From positions 104,290-168,289 of the forward strand of contig PNKX01000012.1 of assembly GCA_013822725.1 (NCBI GenBank): DNA of 64,000 nt, read 5' to 3'. Of this stretch, positions 1-10,469 are shown piece after piece. The translations under genes and the position numbers were made by a program. How positions within the stretch are numbered: the stretch's first letter is position 1; each line of letters begins with the position of its first letter. The DNA is from Pirellula sp. Its GTDB lineage: Bacteria; Planctomycetota; Planctomycetia; Pirellulales; Lacipirellulaceae. The notes under the pieces are model-generated. The model saw nothing but the letters and a program-made list of their open reading frames with translations. It did not search any database and was not told the origin of the DNA.

Positions 1-3000
1 GGCGACGGGCGCCTGCCACGGCGCGCCGGCAGCGGGGAGTCGATGCTGCGGGACGCCGTCGACGGCGACGTATTGAAGCTCGGCGCCGGCGGGGAAGGCG
101 ACGCGGCATTCATCGCCGCCGCCGGCTTGGACGATCAGCTGCGACAAGGCGACGGCGCTGCCGTCGGGGTCGACGACGACGCGGGTCTCGGCCAGGCGAT
201 AGGCGGCGCGGCGCATCGCATCGGGGAAGACGCGCTGCTCGGCGACGAACCGCTCGCGCTCGACGCGGTAGGCAGGCGGGGGTTGCGGCAGGTTGAGCGA
301 AGTAGACAACGACGCTGCCAACGACTCCGGCAGCGGCTGCGATTGCAGCCCTCGCAGCGTCCACTCGGCCGTGAGGTTGCCGGCGGTCGGCGGCAAGACC
401 AGATAGGTGCGCTGCCGCTCGGCGTTGGCAAGGCGGAGCGTCGGGAAACGGATTCGTTGATCTTCTTCCAATGACGCGGGGCCGCGGATGGAGAGAGCGA
501 AGGATTCTCCGGCGGGAATCGGCCGGGTTAGCCGGACGTCGAGCAGCTGGCGATCGGCGTCACCGCCGAGATCGCGGCGGACGACGCTGGCGGCAGGAGC
601 GCACGTGAAGGGGCCGCGCCAATTCTTGCCGACAATAAGCTGAAGTCGGTCGACCATGCCGCGCGTGGCGCGGCCTTGGAGGCGGCATTCGGCGGTCGCT
701 TCAGCCTGCTCCAATTGGAGGGTGAGCAGGGCGTCGGCTTCGTACTGGGCGTCGTTGGGGATGACCTTCAGTTCGGGCAGCGCGGCGGCGCCGCGGGGAA
801 GCGTGAATTGACCGACGAACAGTCCCTTGGCCGGGTCCAGCGAACCCGCGAGGGGTTTGGACGGCGGCGGCGAGGAGGCCCAGTCGACCAGTACGTCGCT
901 GCTGCGGAAGAGGAGCAGATCGATCGGCGCCGCCTGAGCGGATTCGAGCGCGATCCGCGGCAGTTGAACGCTGCGCTCCACGGCGGAGAGGAGTCCCGCG
1001 TCGACGGCGGCGCCCTGCGCAGGGGCGGCGGTGATGACGTCGTTAAGCCGACCTGAGACGCGAAGCACGTGGTGCTCGCTCAACGGTCGGCTCAGGAAAA
1101 TATGGACTTCAGCTGGCGTTGGTCGCGCCCAGCGGAGGGGGAGGGCGCCTGCGGCTCCGTCGAGCGTCGCGGCGACCTGCTCGATGCGCAAGTCTGGAGA
1201 AACGACGAGTCGATGGACGAGGAGTTCGCCTTCGACGTCGGCTATCGCCGCGGAGTAGGCCACGCGAACATCTTTGTCGCTACAGTGGAGTTCGAGCGAT
1301 TCACGCGACGTAAAGCGAGCGGGGGCGGGCGAGACATGGAGCGACCAATCGGGCGTCGGTGCGGCGACGGCGTAGTGGAGCGACGCGGAGGCGGCGGCAG
1401 GTCCCCAAAGGGTTTCAAGTTCGGCCGGCGTGACGGCCGTCAGGCCAATCGCGGCGGAGTCTCGGATGCGCAAGCGCGAGTCAGCTCTGACCGCAAAATG
1501 GCGGCTGCGGACGTTCATCCCGACAACCTCGACCGAAGGGTAGCCGATACGACCAACGGAGAGCGTGCGCTGCAATTGGAATTGCAGCGAGACGGTGAGC
1601 GGCAGCGTCAGCGGCGAACGGAAGCGGAGGGCCACCTCACCGGGAGCGTCGGCGCCGTTCTGCCCGTAGGGCGCCGCTTCGAGCGGCGAACCTTCGGGAA
1701 GGGAGAGAAGCTTGAGTTGCGGGGACGTCGCGAGGCGAAGAGCGTCGAGCGACGCTTCGCCGGAGAAGCGGAGGCGAACCTCGAGCAAGGCGCCGGCGGG
1801 ATCGACGTTGAGCAGCGAGAGTTGTTCGACGGCGACGCCAGCGGCTTCGCGTTCGAGCCGAGCCGGCCAGGTAACGTCGAGAAACGGCGTCGTCCCGAGG
1901 CGGTACGTACTGCGGGCGGCGTTCGACTGACTCGCCACCGGCGCGGCGGAGGCGACGCGAACATCGTGGAAACTGGTCGGGTGGAGGACTTCGACCGTGG
2001 CGCCGGCGAGCGGGGGGATCGGGAGATGCAGGCGGCCGCGCTGTGTATTGCCGGCGGGCGACGCGGCGGCAGGCGCGACCAGCGCCGTGAGTTCGTGAAC
2101 GCCCGCTAGAGGGAAGTGCAGCGAAAGCGAAGTTCCCGCTGCATTCCAGACAGGAACGATCGGCTGGCCATCGAGGAGCAGGGACGCCGGATCGATCGCG
2201 CCGTCTGCGGCGGAGATCGGGAGTTCGACGCGCGTTTGCGGTCGCCGCGATTCCCAGCGAAACCGGAGCTGCACGCGACGCGCAACAACCTCGGCGCCGG
2301 CGGGCTCAAGCTCGAGTTGGTAGTGCGCGTCGACCAACGCCACGGGATGGGCGTCGACGGCGACAGTGAGCAGTTCGGCGGCCATCTGGGACGGGACGTA
2401 GACGTCGGGGCCGACTGATCGGCCAGCGCCGTCGACGGGGAAGAGGACTTGAGAAGGCGCTTGATCGGGCGCAAGGGCCGTGGCGGCGGGAGGCGACGGC
2501 GTTGGGGCAGGGACGGGAGCTTGCGCGGAGGCTGGCCGTGGGATGGCGATCAATGTCGCGATGGCGAGCATGACGGAAGCGGTGGGGACGCAAAGCCGCG
2601 AGCGGCTGTTGGCGTTGCGGCGCGGTTTTGTCAGGAAGCTCACGAATAGCCGTACGATGGCGCCGGTGAGAAGACCGAGAAATATCGCTTGAGGCAAGGG
2701 GATGAACGGCTCAGGCACGACCAGGCAAACGGCGGCGACGGCGGCGGTCAGCACGGCCACCGCACGGCGCGATCGGCTCCACAGCCATCCTCCGGCGACC
2801 GCGGCGATCAGCCACGCGACATGCCAATTCGCTTGCTCGCCGCTGGCGAGACGCAGCGAGACTGGCGCCGGTCGATCGACGAACGATTGCGTGACGCTGC
2901 TCCAGCCTCCCGGGGAGACGACGCCGGCGGCGGACGCCGGCATGATGGGCGAGGCGGCGTCGACATGGGCCAACAACATCCCGTCGTACCAGCGTTGGCC

Positions 3001-5904
3001 GCCGTGACCTGAAAGCGGACCGCCGAGACGGGCGAGCCAATCGGCCGGTTCGGCGTTCCCTTCGTGCTGACTCGAGGCCAGCGGCACGGCGTCGTACGCC
3101 GCCGGCCAACGAAGCGTCCACTCGCCGCGCAGGAGGGGAAACGACGTCCGCGGGAGCACTGGGGAGATCGAAGCGTTGCGTTCGAGGGGGGCGACTTTTT
3201 GTTCGATTGTGACGGTGAGCACTTGCAGCCGCGGGGAGCCGGGAATTCGAAAGCGAACAACGCCGTCACGAGAATCCTGCGCCGCCACGGGAGGGCGGCC
3301 GTCGACGGCGATCGCCGTGAACGAGGCGCCTTGCGGAACGGTGAGTTGCACATCGGCCGGTTGGCGAGCCTCGATTTGGTAAGCGATGCGGTGGTTCTGC
3401 GTGCCGTCGGCAAACTGCTGCGTCTCGGCGTCGCACCGCCACGCCACGACTCCGCGAGCGGCGGCGCCATCGGCCGCGGCAACGGCGATGAACGTCGGCG
3501 GAGAGACGGGCGACGCGGCGGGGTCGTCGCCGAGGCGATAGCAAGCGATCGGGGGTAGCTGAGCCTCGAGCGTCGACGTTTGGCTCGGCAGCGCGAACGC
3601 CGGGAGGGCGTCGCGGGGGTCGACGGCGACTTGCCCGGCGTGACCGCGGAAGATGGCCCAGGCCTGCCAAGTTTCGGCGTCGGGGAGCGTAAGGAGATTG
3701 ACCGCCGCGTCGACGGGAGTCGCGCTGCGCCATGTGGCGCGAATACGAAATGGGGCCGTCCGCGGTTGAGGGAGACGGAGTCGATACTCGACGGGGCCGC
3801 TGGGCGGCGGCGAAACGGCAGCTGGCGCGGCGGGGGTAGGCGACAATGCGGCGATGCGCTCCACGGTCACAGGTTGACCGTTGTCGAGTTCCCACGCCAC
3901 GTCGGCCGGCAACGGTCGCGCGGCGAGGAGGCGCAATTCGCTCAGCGCCCCGCTGGCGGGGCGGCAGAGGATCTCGGCGCGATGTTCGTACCCAGCGCCG
4001 TCAGCGGTGAGATCCATCCACGCTTCGCCGCTGAACGTGATTGCCGTCGACGCGACCGAGACGAGGGCGTTCGGAGTCGCTGCTTGCAAATTGACAAGCA
4101 GTCCATTGGCGACTTCTCCGAGGAGTTCTTCGGCGGCGAGCGGAAGCGATTCGACCGAGACGATCGCTTGGGCCAGTTTGGCGTCGGGGACAACTTCATT
4201 TCCCCGGCGATCTTTGGCGAGAAGCCATTGGCCTTCGCTGTCGCCCGGGAATTTCAGGAATTCGAGATCGCTGAGAGACGCCATGCGCGTCCAGGCCCGC
4301 CAAGGCTTGCGAGCAGCGATGTTGAGCCTCAGCGGCGACGAGGCGGCGGGAGCTCGTCGCAGTTGTAAATGCAGCTGGCGCACGTCGCCCTCCTCGACAT
4401 GCCACTCAACGACGCCGTCGGCTGGAGTCGCGACGACCGATTCGATGTTCCAATCCCCGGCCAACGGCGCAGCAATATGGAATGCCCGGCCTCCATCCGA
4501 CCAGATGACGGAGCGAGCGCGAGCGACAATCTCGCGATCGGCGAACTCGGCGACGACGCCCGTGCGGTGGCGGAGCGACTCGCGACGATTGCCGACGATC
4601 AATTCCGTGGAAGCTTCAGAAGACCAAGCTTGCAGGCGAAACACTTCGCCCGCGACACCGCTGCCCACGCCGACGACATTGAGCAGGCTGCACTCACGGG
4701 GGACGAGCGAACGGACTTCCAGCGCCGGATCGACCCAGAGGGTGCTGGTTCCTTCGATCCAGAAAAGGTCGCGAGCGGCGACGCTGGGTAGCTTCCAGGG
4801 AGCGTCGAACGTAACTGACGCGGCGCCGCTGAGCGCGACGATCACGGGCGCGCTCACCACATCTGCTGGCGTAGGGAGCGGAACGAGGATCGCGGCAGCG
4901 TCTTCGGGATCACGGCGATACTCGACTGGCCGGCGGTTGACGGTAACGGTCGCGATGTGAAGCGCGGAGGACGCATCGAGTCGCAGTTCGTTGAGCGCGG
5001 AGCGCTGGTTTTGAATGCGCAGTTCCGCCTCGTAGTCGATGCCGTCGGCAGTGAGGTGGTAGGCCTCGGTGACCGCGACGAGCGGCGCCGTTGCCGAGGC
5101 GGCGACCGCGGCCGCCGGGTCCGCCGGACGGCGAATTTGGAGTCGATGCTCGACGCCGCCGGCGAGTTGATAGGTCCAGCGACGGGCGGCGCCAGAAGCC
5201 ACGTCGGTTTGTTCGATCAGTCGCCCCGAGGAGATCGTCGGCGTTGCGTCCGGGGGAAGTTCGAGCGCAAACCGCTGCGACACGGCGCTGGGAAGTTGGA
5301 GGACGAACTCGAGTTCGGCGCCCCGCAGTTCGGGCGTCGACTGCCAGTCAATTTCGACTTTGCCGGCATGATCGACGAGCAATCCGTAAGTGGATCTTCC
5401 CTCAGCGCCAGACCAGAGCCCGAGCGTCGCTGGAGCCGGGTCGGCGAGGGCTTTGTCGTCGAGCCAGTGGCCGCGTAGGACGACGGCGTTCCAAGGAGCC
5501 AGCGAGAGGACGGCAGGCGCCGTGTCGATGAGGCGCAGGTCGAACGCGGCGACCCCCGAAAGCAGGTCACCCTCCGTGAGCCGGGCGGAGTACTCGGCGG
5601 CGGCGAGTTGCGCGCCGCCGAGTTGACTGAGTTGGCGGCGCTCTTCGGTTTGCTGGACGAGGCGTTCGAACTCGGCGCGTTCCATCGGTAAATACTGAGC
5701 GCCGCCAGTAGGCCAGTCGGCAGTGCGGTCGGCGGCGACGAAGACGCGACGATATTGCAGCGGCGACGGCGACGGGGCGGCGGCGGGCGGCTCCGTCACC
5801 GTTTGCGCGACGACCGCAGGTGCGACGGCCATCGTAGACGCGATCAACGCAACGGCGAGCAGCCGCCAGCGCGGCCTCCGCAATGACGCTGTCGTCATGT
5901 TCAT
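1..5904 (-). CDS. Giant exported membrane protein, 3' end outside window
   Basis: The minus-strand frame is open from an ATG at 5904 to base 1, so at least 1968 residues are present and the C-terminus is missing. It begins with a signal peptide (basic RRPRWR, hydrophobic core, ending near AVVAQ). About 1000 residues of beta-rich, Ala/Val/Pro/Arg-rich sequence follow, then a cluster of membrane segments at roughly residues 1023-1100. A second signal-like hydrophobic stretch ending in RPASAQ lies at about 1105-1128 and leads into another beta-rich region. The ATG overlaps the TGA of the upstream gene (ATGA), implying translational coupling. The first half resembles the upstream protein, most clearly in the membrane cluster (QAIFLG in both). 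The layout looks like two exported modules fused in tandem. No enzymatic motif was recognised; a cell-envelope structural or adhesive role is only a guess. Confidence 0.85.
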   Translation of the reverse strand, partial: MNMTTASLRRPRWRLLAVALIASTMAVAPAVVAQTVTEPPAAAPSPSPLQYRRVFVAADRTADWPTGGAQYLPMERAEFERLVQQTEERRQLSQLGGAQLAAAEYSARLTEGDLLSGVAAFDLRLIDTAPAVLSLAPWNAVVLRGHWLDDKALADPAPATLGLWSGAEGRSTYGLLVDHAGKVEIDWQSTPELRGAELEFVLQLPSAVSQRFALELPPDATPTISSGRLIEQTDVASGAARRWTYQLAGGVEHRLQIRRPADPAAAVAASATAPLVAVTEAYHLTADGIDYEAELRIQNQRSALNELRLDASSALHIATVTVNRRPVEYRRDPEDAAAILVPLPTPADVVSAPVIVALSGAASVTFDAPWKLPSVAARDLFWIEGTSTLWVDPALEVRSLVPRECSLLNVVGVGSGVAGEVFRLQAWSSEASTELIVGNRRESLRHRTGVVAEFADREIVARARSVIWSDGGRAFHIAAPLAGDWNIESVVATPADGVVEWHVEEGDVRQLHLQLRRAPAASSPLRLNIAARKPWRAWTRMASLSDLEFLKFPGDSEGQWLLAKDRRGNEVVPDAKLAQAIVSVESLPLAAEELLGEVANGLLVNLQAATPNALVSVASTAITFSGEAWMDLTADGAGYEHRAEILCRPASGALSELRLLAARPLPADVAWELDNGQPVTVERIAALSPTPAAPAAVSPPPSGPVEYRLRLPQPRTAPFRIRATWRSATPVDAAVNLLTLPDAETWQAWAIFRGHAGQVAVDPRDALPAFALPSQTSTLEAQLPPIACYRLGDDPAASPVSPPTFIAVAAADGAAARGVVAWRCDAETQQFADGTQNHRIAYQIEARQPADVQLTVPQGASFTAIAVDGRPPVAAQDSRDGVVRFRIPGSPRLQVLTVTIEQKVAPLERNASISPVLPRTSFPLLRGEWTLRWPAAYDAVPLASSQHEGNAEPADWLARLGGPLSGHGGQRWYDGMLLAHVDAASPIMPASAAGVVSPGGWSSVTQSFVDRPAPVSLRLASGEQANWHVAWLIAAVAGGWLWSRSRRAVAVLTAAVAAVCLVVPEPFIPLPQAIFLGLLTGAIVRLFVSFLTKPRRNANSRSRLCVPTASVMLAIATLIAIPRPASAQAPVPAPTPSPPAATALAPDQAPSQVLFPVDGAGRSVGPDVYVPSQMAAELLTVAVDAHPVALVDAHYQLELEPAGAEVVARRVQLRFRWESRRPQTRVELPISAADGAIDPASLLLDGQPIVPVWNAAGTSLSLHFPLAGVHELTALVAPAAASPAGNTQRGRLHLPIPPLAGATVEVLHPTSFHDVRVASAAPVASQSNAARSTYRLGTTPFLDVTWPARLEREAAGVAVEQLSLLNVDPAGALLEVRLRFSGEASLDALRLATSPQLKLLSLPEGSPLEAAPYGQNGADAPGEVALRFRSPLTLPLTVSLQFQLQRTLSVGRIGYPSVEVVGMNVRSRHFAVRADSRLRIRDSAAIGLTAVTPAELETLWGPAAASASLHYAVAAPTPDWSLHVSPAPARFTSRESLELHCSDKDVRVAYSAAIADVEGELLVHRLVVSPDLRIEQVAATLDGAAGALPLRWARPTPAEVHIFLSRPLSEHHVLRVSGRLNDVITAAPAQGAAVDAGLLSAVERSVQLPRIALESAQAAPIDLLLFRSSDVLVDWASSPPPSKPLAGSLDPAKGLFVGQFTLPRGAAALPELKVIPNDAQYEADALLTLQLEQAEATAECRLQGRATRGMVDRLQLIVGKNWRGPFTCAPAASVVRRDLGGDADRQLLDVRLTRPIPAGESFALSIRGPASLEEDQRIRFPTLRLANAERQRTYLVLPPTAGNLTAEWTLRGLQSQPLPESLAASLSTSLNLPQPPPAYRVERERFVAEQRVFPDAMRRAAYRLAETRVVVDPDGSAVALSQLIVQAGGGDECRVAFPAGAELQYVAVDGVPQHRLPAAGAPWQAPVA

Positions 5905-8900
5905 GGCAACGTCTCGCGGATGTTGCGCGTGGATCCGACGGCCGCCACGTCTCCCGCCGAATCATCCGGCCGTTCCGCGAGCCATGGCTGCGTGGCGGTC
6001 AGGCTGGCCACGGAGCTGGCCGGCGACGGCTGGGAACTCCGTCGGATGCGCACGTCGGCGAGCAGCCAGCGCGTGGCGAGCGAGACGATGGTAAACGCCC
6101 CGCCGAGGAAGATCGCTTGCACCAACAGGACGGCGGCTTCGGGATAGGCGGCGAGGGCGGCGGCGGCGGCGATGATGGCAGCGAGCCAGAAGCCGGCGGT
6201 TCGCCCAAGATTCGTGTATAAGGCGACTAAGCCGATGACCAAGGCGCCAGCGCCGGCGGCAATGATCAGCCATGCACGCCGGACGAGGCGCACGCTCGCG
6301 TGCGCCGGAGCATCAAAGGCGCTAAAGAGATATTCGTTAGCAGAGGCGGGAATCGTCGGGGCAGCGAGGGCGGCCGTCCATTGCTCTAAGTCCGCTTGCG
6401 ATTGAGTCGGTTGGCGTCCCCAGTTCCATTCGCGCCAGCCGAGTCGGTACTCGCCATTCATCCCTTCCGGGGTCGTCACGACCGCCATGTCGCGGGGGAC
6501 GATCAGCTGCCAATAGACCGGGCAGCTCCCTTGCACATGCTCGAGCTTGGGAAACTCGGCGCCCACGCCGGCGGCGACAGCGAGACGCTGCTGGGCTTGG
6601 CGTCGAAGTTCGAGCGTATGGGCTTGAGGGCTTTCAATCGGCGGCAGGGCGACCGACAGCAGGCTGCCGCTGATGTTCGCGGGGATCGTCTGCCCATCGA
6701 GTTTCACTTCCAGCGGGCGACCGACAAAATCGTCGGGCAGCGCCACGTCGACCTGCGGGGCGCTGGTCCGAAATCGGTAGACGTAACGATCCTGGCGTTG
6801 ACCGCCGACGATCCAGGTTTGAATCCAGGTCGCTTCGGCGCGCAAGTCGAGCGGCTCGGCGCCTAGAGCCGCTTCGAGCCGCAACGGAAGCTCGCTGACC
6901 GGCTTCGACGCGGTTGCCGTCAACAGCGCAGGCTGCTGCTGGCCGCCGACGCCGGTCGCTTCCGGAGCCGTCGAGCGCCAGAGTTCGTTCTGGCCCTCGG
7001 CCCACAACGTCACGCGAGCTTCTCCGGCAGGAGAAGAAATGGTTGCGCGGGCCGTCGTCGGTTGCGCGGGGGTCGCCAGGGGAATCGTGATTTTCGTCTG
7101 CCCCAGTCGCTGCGATTCGCTCAGAGGGTAGGAGGACCGAATTTGCAGAACGATCCGTCCGACCGCAGGGCGCGGCAGACGGACCAACAGGCGCAAATCT
7201 CCATCGGCAGTTCCCACGGCGGACGGAGCGAGCGGGAGAATCTCAATCGCCGACGACGCCAACGGTTTGCCGTCGAGCAGCAGTTGCAGGCCTTCGTTGG
7301 CGAGCAACTCCGTAGCCACGGCGGCAGAGAGTTCGCGGGTCGGCTGATAGGAAACGTCGTACTGGAGTCGCTGCTCGACTTCGAGGACGTTGTCAGCGAG
7401 CCGGCCTTCGACAATCGACTCGACGACGATGGCCTGTTCTTGCTCGCTGACGTCAATCGCCACGCGCGGACGGTGGAGAAACGTTTGATACCGTCGAGCG
7501 GACGTTTCACGTCGCGAAGGCTGCGCCGGCGGCGCAGCGGCAATCGGACTCGCCGTGGTTGTCCCCGACGCGCCGTTCGACTCGTTCGCACTTGGAGCGG
7601 GGATCGCCCCGCTCGCGTCGGCCGACGCGATGCCGCTGGAGTTCTCCACTTGAACGACGGCGCGCCACGCGTCGTCGCAACTGATCGACAAGGTTCCTGG
7701 CAGGGCATAGGCGTCGAGCAGTTCAGGAAGCGGCAAATCGTGCAGGCCCAATCCCGCCTCGCGGCGCAGCGTGAAGCGAATGCGGGCCTGTTGGAGGTCC
7801 GATTCCTTCAGCGGCATCACCAGCACGCCGGCAGGCGTGACATGTTGCTCCGAAAGATCGACGACGCCCCCGGATTCGATCGGTTGCTCGGCGAGTTCCC
7901 AACCGCGCAGGTCGGCCCGCAGTTCAAAGGTTCGGCCGCCGAGAAATTGATAGTCGAGCGTCACGTCGAGCGTGGCCCCCTGACTCCCCAGATTCATCGC
8001 ATACGTCGGAGTGACGCGGACTTTGCGTTGCCGCGGTTGCGTGCTGATTTCCAATTGCCACTCTGCGCCGGCGCCGGCGAAGGCGGCCAATGGCGCAGGC
8101 GTGCGGAGAGCTTCAGGAAGCTCCAGCGGATCAATCTGCTCGATCCGCCCCGCGGCGTAGAAATCAGCGTGGAGCAGTTCGCTCACGCGTACCGCGAGTT
8201 GACTTCGTTGTCGGAAGGCGCCAACGACCTCAAACGGCGACGCGCTGAGCGGAGCGCTCGCATCGGCGCCGCTCTGCTCGGCGACCAATCGTATCGGCGG
8301 AGGCGCGGTAGAGGCCTGCTCGAAACGAACTTCGACGAGCGCCGAGGCGTCTTGGCCGGTGGTTGAGGCAATAGGAAAGATCCCATAACCGGCCCCCGCC
8401 GGGAGCGACGCCGCCGCCGCCCCGCGCGGCAATCGAATTCGTACGCGGTCGAGCGGTTCGCCGAAGCTGCGCAGCGTGACGAACGCTTCGTAGGCGAGGC
8501 GCCCCGGCTCGACGGTGACGGTCGCCGCGACGCTAGAACTGAGCGTGGCCGTGCGGTCGAACTCCTCGACGGGGAGCGGTCCCCAGCGCAGAGCGAGTCG
8601 GCCCTTGGCGCCGTCGATTTGGGAAGTGTAACGACCGTCGTCCGCGGTGACCGTGGAATGGACGGCCACCTCGGGCGACTCGACTTCCACTTGGCTCGAA
8701 GCGGTGAAGTCAACATGCGACGTCGCCGCAGTCGGGAGTTCAACTTCGAGGCGGCGGCTATCGCCGTCGCGCCGAACGAGAAGCTGGCCCGCGAGTGAAA
8801 TCGTCCGCCGCTCGCCCGGCTGCCCCTTGAGCCAAGCCACGTAGCCCTGCCGCTGCGGATCGAAAAGCAGAAAGTTTCCCGTTTCGTCGGCGGAGATACT

Positions 8901-9347
8901 CCACTTTTCGACGATCAGCGTCCCCAGTTGCAACGGGACCGCGACCCAATCGGCCGATTGAAGTTCGACTTCGATCGTCACGTCGATCGCGATCTCGTCG
9001 CGCTCGGCGTTGGCACTGGCCTTGAAGTCGGTGAGCGTGGACGTCGGCGGCCGGGCGTCGCCTTGCTGGCCTTGCGCGGCCCGCCATGATTTTAAAAAAT
9101 CTTCGTAACGGTACCCCAAGACGCGACGAAGATTTCCGGCGGCGTCGGGCAGGAAGAAGACGTCGGGGCCCGCGGCGCCAGGCGCGGCTGGGGAGAGTGC
9201 GGCGCCCGTCTCTGCAACCACGACCGCCGGGGCAACGTCACTAGCCGCCGGCGTCTGAGCGGGCGGTTCGACCGGCTGTGCGGAGGTGCGCACCGCCAGC
9301 AAGCTGGCCGCTAGCGTCACTGCCAGGAGTATGCGAGACAAAGGCAC
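5901..9347 (-). CDS. Large exported protein with C-terminal membrane segments
   Basis: About 1148 residues from the proposed GTG at 9347. The frame stays open upstream to a GTG at 9602 but contains no ATG. The 9347 start places a good signal peptide at the N-terminus (PLSRILLAVTLAASLLAVRT, cleavage near SAQP); TTG codons at 9365, 9371 and 9380 are alternatives. The middle is beta-rich with several Ig-like stretches and no catalytic motif I recognise. Near residues 1045-1115 there are membrane segments containing QAIFLG, matching the equivalent part of the downstream giant protein. The stop codon overlaps the downstream start by ATGA, so the two are one operon and probably paralogs. Function unknown; envelope location is inferred from the signal peptide and membrane helices. 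Confidence 0.85.
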   Translation of the reverse strand: MPLSRILLAVTLAASLLAVRTSAQPVEPPAQTPAASDVAPAVVVAETGAALSPAAPGAAGPDVFFLPDAAGNLRRVLGYRYEDFLKSWRAAQGQQGDARPPTSTLTDFKASANAERDEIAIDVTIEVELQSADWVAVPLQLGTLIVEKWSISADETGNFLLFDPQRQGYVAWLKGQPGERRTISLAGQLLVRRDGDSRRLEVELPTAATSHVDFTASSQVEVESPEVAVHSTVTADDGRYTSQIDGAKGRLALRWGPLPVEEFDRTATLSSSVAATVTVEPGRLAYEAFVTLRSFGEPLDRVRIRLPRGAAAASLPAGAGYGIFPIASTTGQDASALVEVRFEQASTAPPPIRLVAEQSGADASAPLSASPFEVVGAFRQRSQLAVRVSELLHADFYAAGRIEQIDPLELPEALRTPAPLAAFAGAGAEWQLEISTQPRQRKVRVTPTYAMNLGSQGATLDVTLDYQFLGGRTFELRADLRGWELAEQPIESGGVVDLSEQHVTPAGVLVMPLKESDLQQARIRFTLRREAGLGLHDLPLPELLDAYALPGTLSISCDDAWRAVVQVENSSGIASADASGAIPAPSANESNGASGTTTASPIAAAPPAQPSRRETSARRYQTFLHRPRVAIDVSEQEQAIVVESIVEGRLADNVLEVEQRLQYDVSYQPTRELSAAVATELLANEGLQLLLDGKPLASSAIEILPLAPSAVGTADGDLRLLVRLPRPAVGRIVLQIRSSYPLSESQRLGQTKITIPLATPAQPTTARATISSPAGEARVTLWAEGQNELWRSTAPEATGVGGQQQPALLTATASKPVSELPLRLEAALGAEPLDLRAEATWIQTWIVGGQRQDRYVYRFRTSAPQVDVALPDDFVGRPLEVKLDGQTIPANISGSLLSVALPPIESPQAHTLELRRQAQQRLAVAAGVGAEFPKLEHVQGSCPVYWQLIVPRDMAVVTTPEGMNGEYRLGWREWNWGRQPTQSQADLEQWTAALAAPTIPASANEYLFSAFDAPAHASVRLVRRAWLIIAAGAGALVIGLVALYTNLGRTAGFWLAAIIAAAAALAAYPEAAVLLVQAIFLGGAFTIVSLATRWLLADVRIRRSSQPSPASSVASLTATQPWLAERPDDSAGDVAAVGSTRNIRETLP

Positions 9348-9603
9348 GTCGAAGCGACCGTTCAAGAACAATGACGACAAGGGGCGGCAGCTGGCTATTC
9401 TACGGCGGGAGCGGCGTCGCAGTTTGGAGAGGAGCGACCGGGCGACGCGAAAAGAAGCGAGCGTCCCTCCATTGTAGGCAGCCGGTCGTGTGGAAGTAGC
9501 GCTGGTCGTGACGGCGGCGGCCCGCAAATTCGCTGAAATTCTCGGGGAATTCTGGTTAAAACGGCATGAAGGGATAGGAGACCAGACGCAAAACGACGGC
9601 ACT

Positions 9604-9660
9604 CTAGCCGGAGGGCCACGCCCTCCATGAGAGCCCGGAGGCAGGTGTGCCTCCGGCTAG
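9604..9660. repeat. Intergenic palindromic repeat
   Basis: The outer arms CTAGCCGGAGG and CCTCCGGCTAG are perfect inverted repeats, with a nested CGGAGGCA/TGCCTCCG hairpin in the right half. It sits between the inositol-phosphatase gene and the giant-protein operon. It could be a REP-like element or a factor-independent hairpin; there is no T-run. Confidence 0.7.
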
Positions 9661-9680
9661 ATGGGCAGTTTTCCGATCGT

Positions 9681-10469
9681 TCAGCTGATCAGCGGGAGCA
9701 GCCGCCCATGGAGATTCGCCGTAGAGGCCGCCAGATAGTCGGCTCGGGCCAAATCGAACGGTTTGCCGTCAGCGGCCGAGACGGAGCCGCCAGCCTCGCG
9801 GACCAGTAAAACGCCGGCAGCAGCGTCCCAGGGGTGGATTTCGTGGGCCCAATGGGCGTCGAGACGGCCGCACGCCACGTACGCCAAATTCAAGGCCGCA
9901 GATCCGGTGCGGCGCATGGCCTGGCAAACCGGGCCGACGCGCATGAACGCCCGGAGATCGAGCGATTCGTCGTCCAGCCGGGGCGGAAAACTGACCGCCA
10001 CCAGCGATTCTTCGATGGTTTCGGCCTGGCTCGCGGCCATCGGCTGCCCATTCAATGTGGCGCCGCCTCCTGCGGATGCTGAAAAGCACTCATTTCGCTC
10101 GGGATCGAAGACGACCCCCGCGACTAGTTGGCCCTGGTGAGCGACGGCCACTGAAACGCCGTAACAGGGGAGTCCATGGGCGTAGTTGATCGTCCCGTCG
10201 AGGGGGTCGACGACCCAGCAGTAGGGGAGGTCGAGCTGCGCCATCACGGCCGCTTCTTCGCCGAGAATCCCATGATCTGGAAAATGCTCGGCAATCACGC
10301 GGCGAACCGCCTGTTCGGAGGCTAAGTCGGCGTCGGTGACGAGGTCGCGAGGGGCTTTTTCACGCGTCTGAAACCGTCCCCGCCAAGCCATGAGTTGTTC
10401 GGCGCCAGCCTGGGCGGCCTGTTCGCAGACGAGTAGAAGTTCGGCGGGAGTCGGGTTCGCGGAATTCAT
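9681..10469 (-). CDS. suhB: Inositol monophosphatase family protein
   Basis: A 262-residue protein of normal length for the Mg2+-dependent inositol monophosphatase family, which hydrolyses inositol phosphates or related sugar phosphates; some members act on 3'-phosphoadenosine phosphate or histidinol phosphate. The metal-binding signatures are visible: GEE near residue 70, WVVDPLDGTINYAHG near 86-100, and HPWDAAAG near 214. No signal peptide, so cytosolic. The start is the ATG at 10469. The exact substrate cannot be decided from sequence; the gene symbol is for the closest family name only. Confidence 0.88.
   Translation of the reverse strand: MNSANPTPAELLLVCEQAAQAGAEQLMAWRGRFQTREKAPRDLVTDADLASEQAVRRVIAEHFPDHGILGEEAAVMAQLDLPYCWVVDPLDGTINYAHGLPCYGVSVAVAHQGQLVAGVVFDPERNECFSASAGGGATLNGQPMAASQAETIEESLVAVSFPPRLDDESLDLRAFMRVGPVCQAMRRTGSAALNLAYVACGRLDAHWAHEIHPWDAAAGVLLVREAGGSVSAADGKPFDLARADYLAASTANLHGRLLPLIS

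Noticed and set aside
1069..4960. Long plus-strand frames opposite the first giant gene (for example 1069-2109 and 3881-4960)
   Set aside because: They are Arg/Gly-rich shadows of the minus-strand frame, which is open without a stop over the whole stretch and has a signal peptide and membrane segments.
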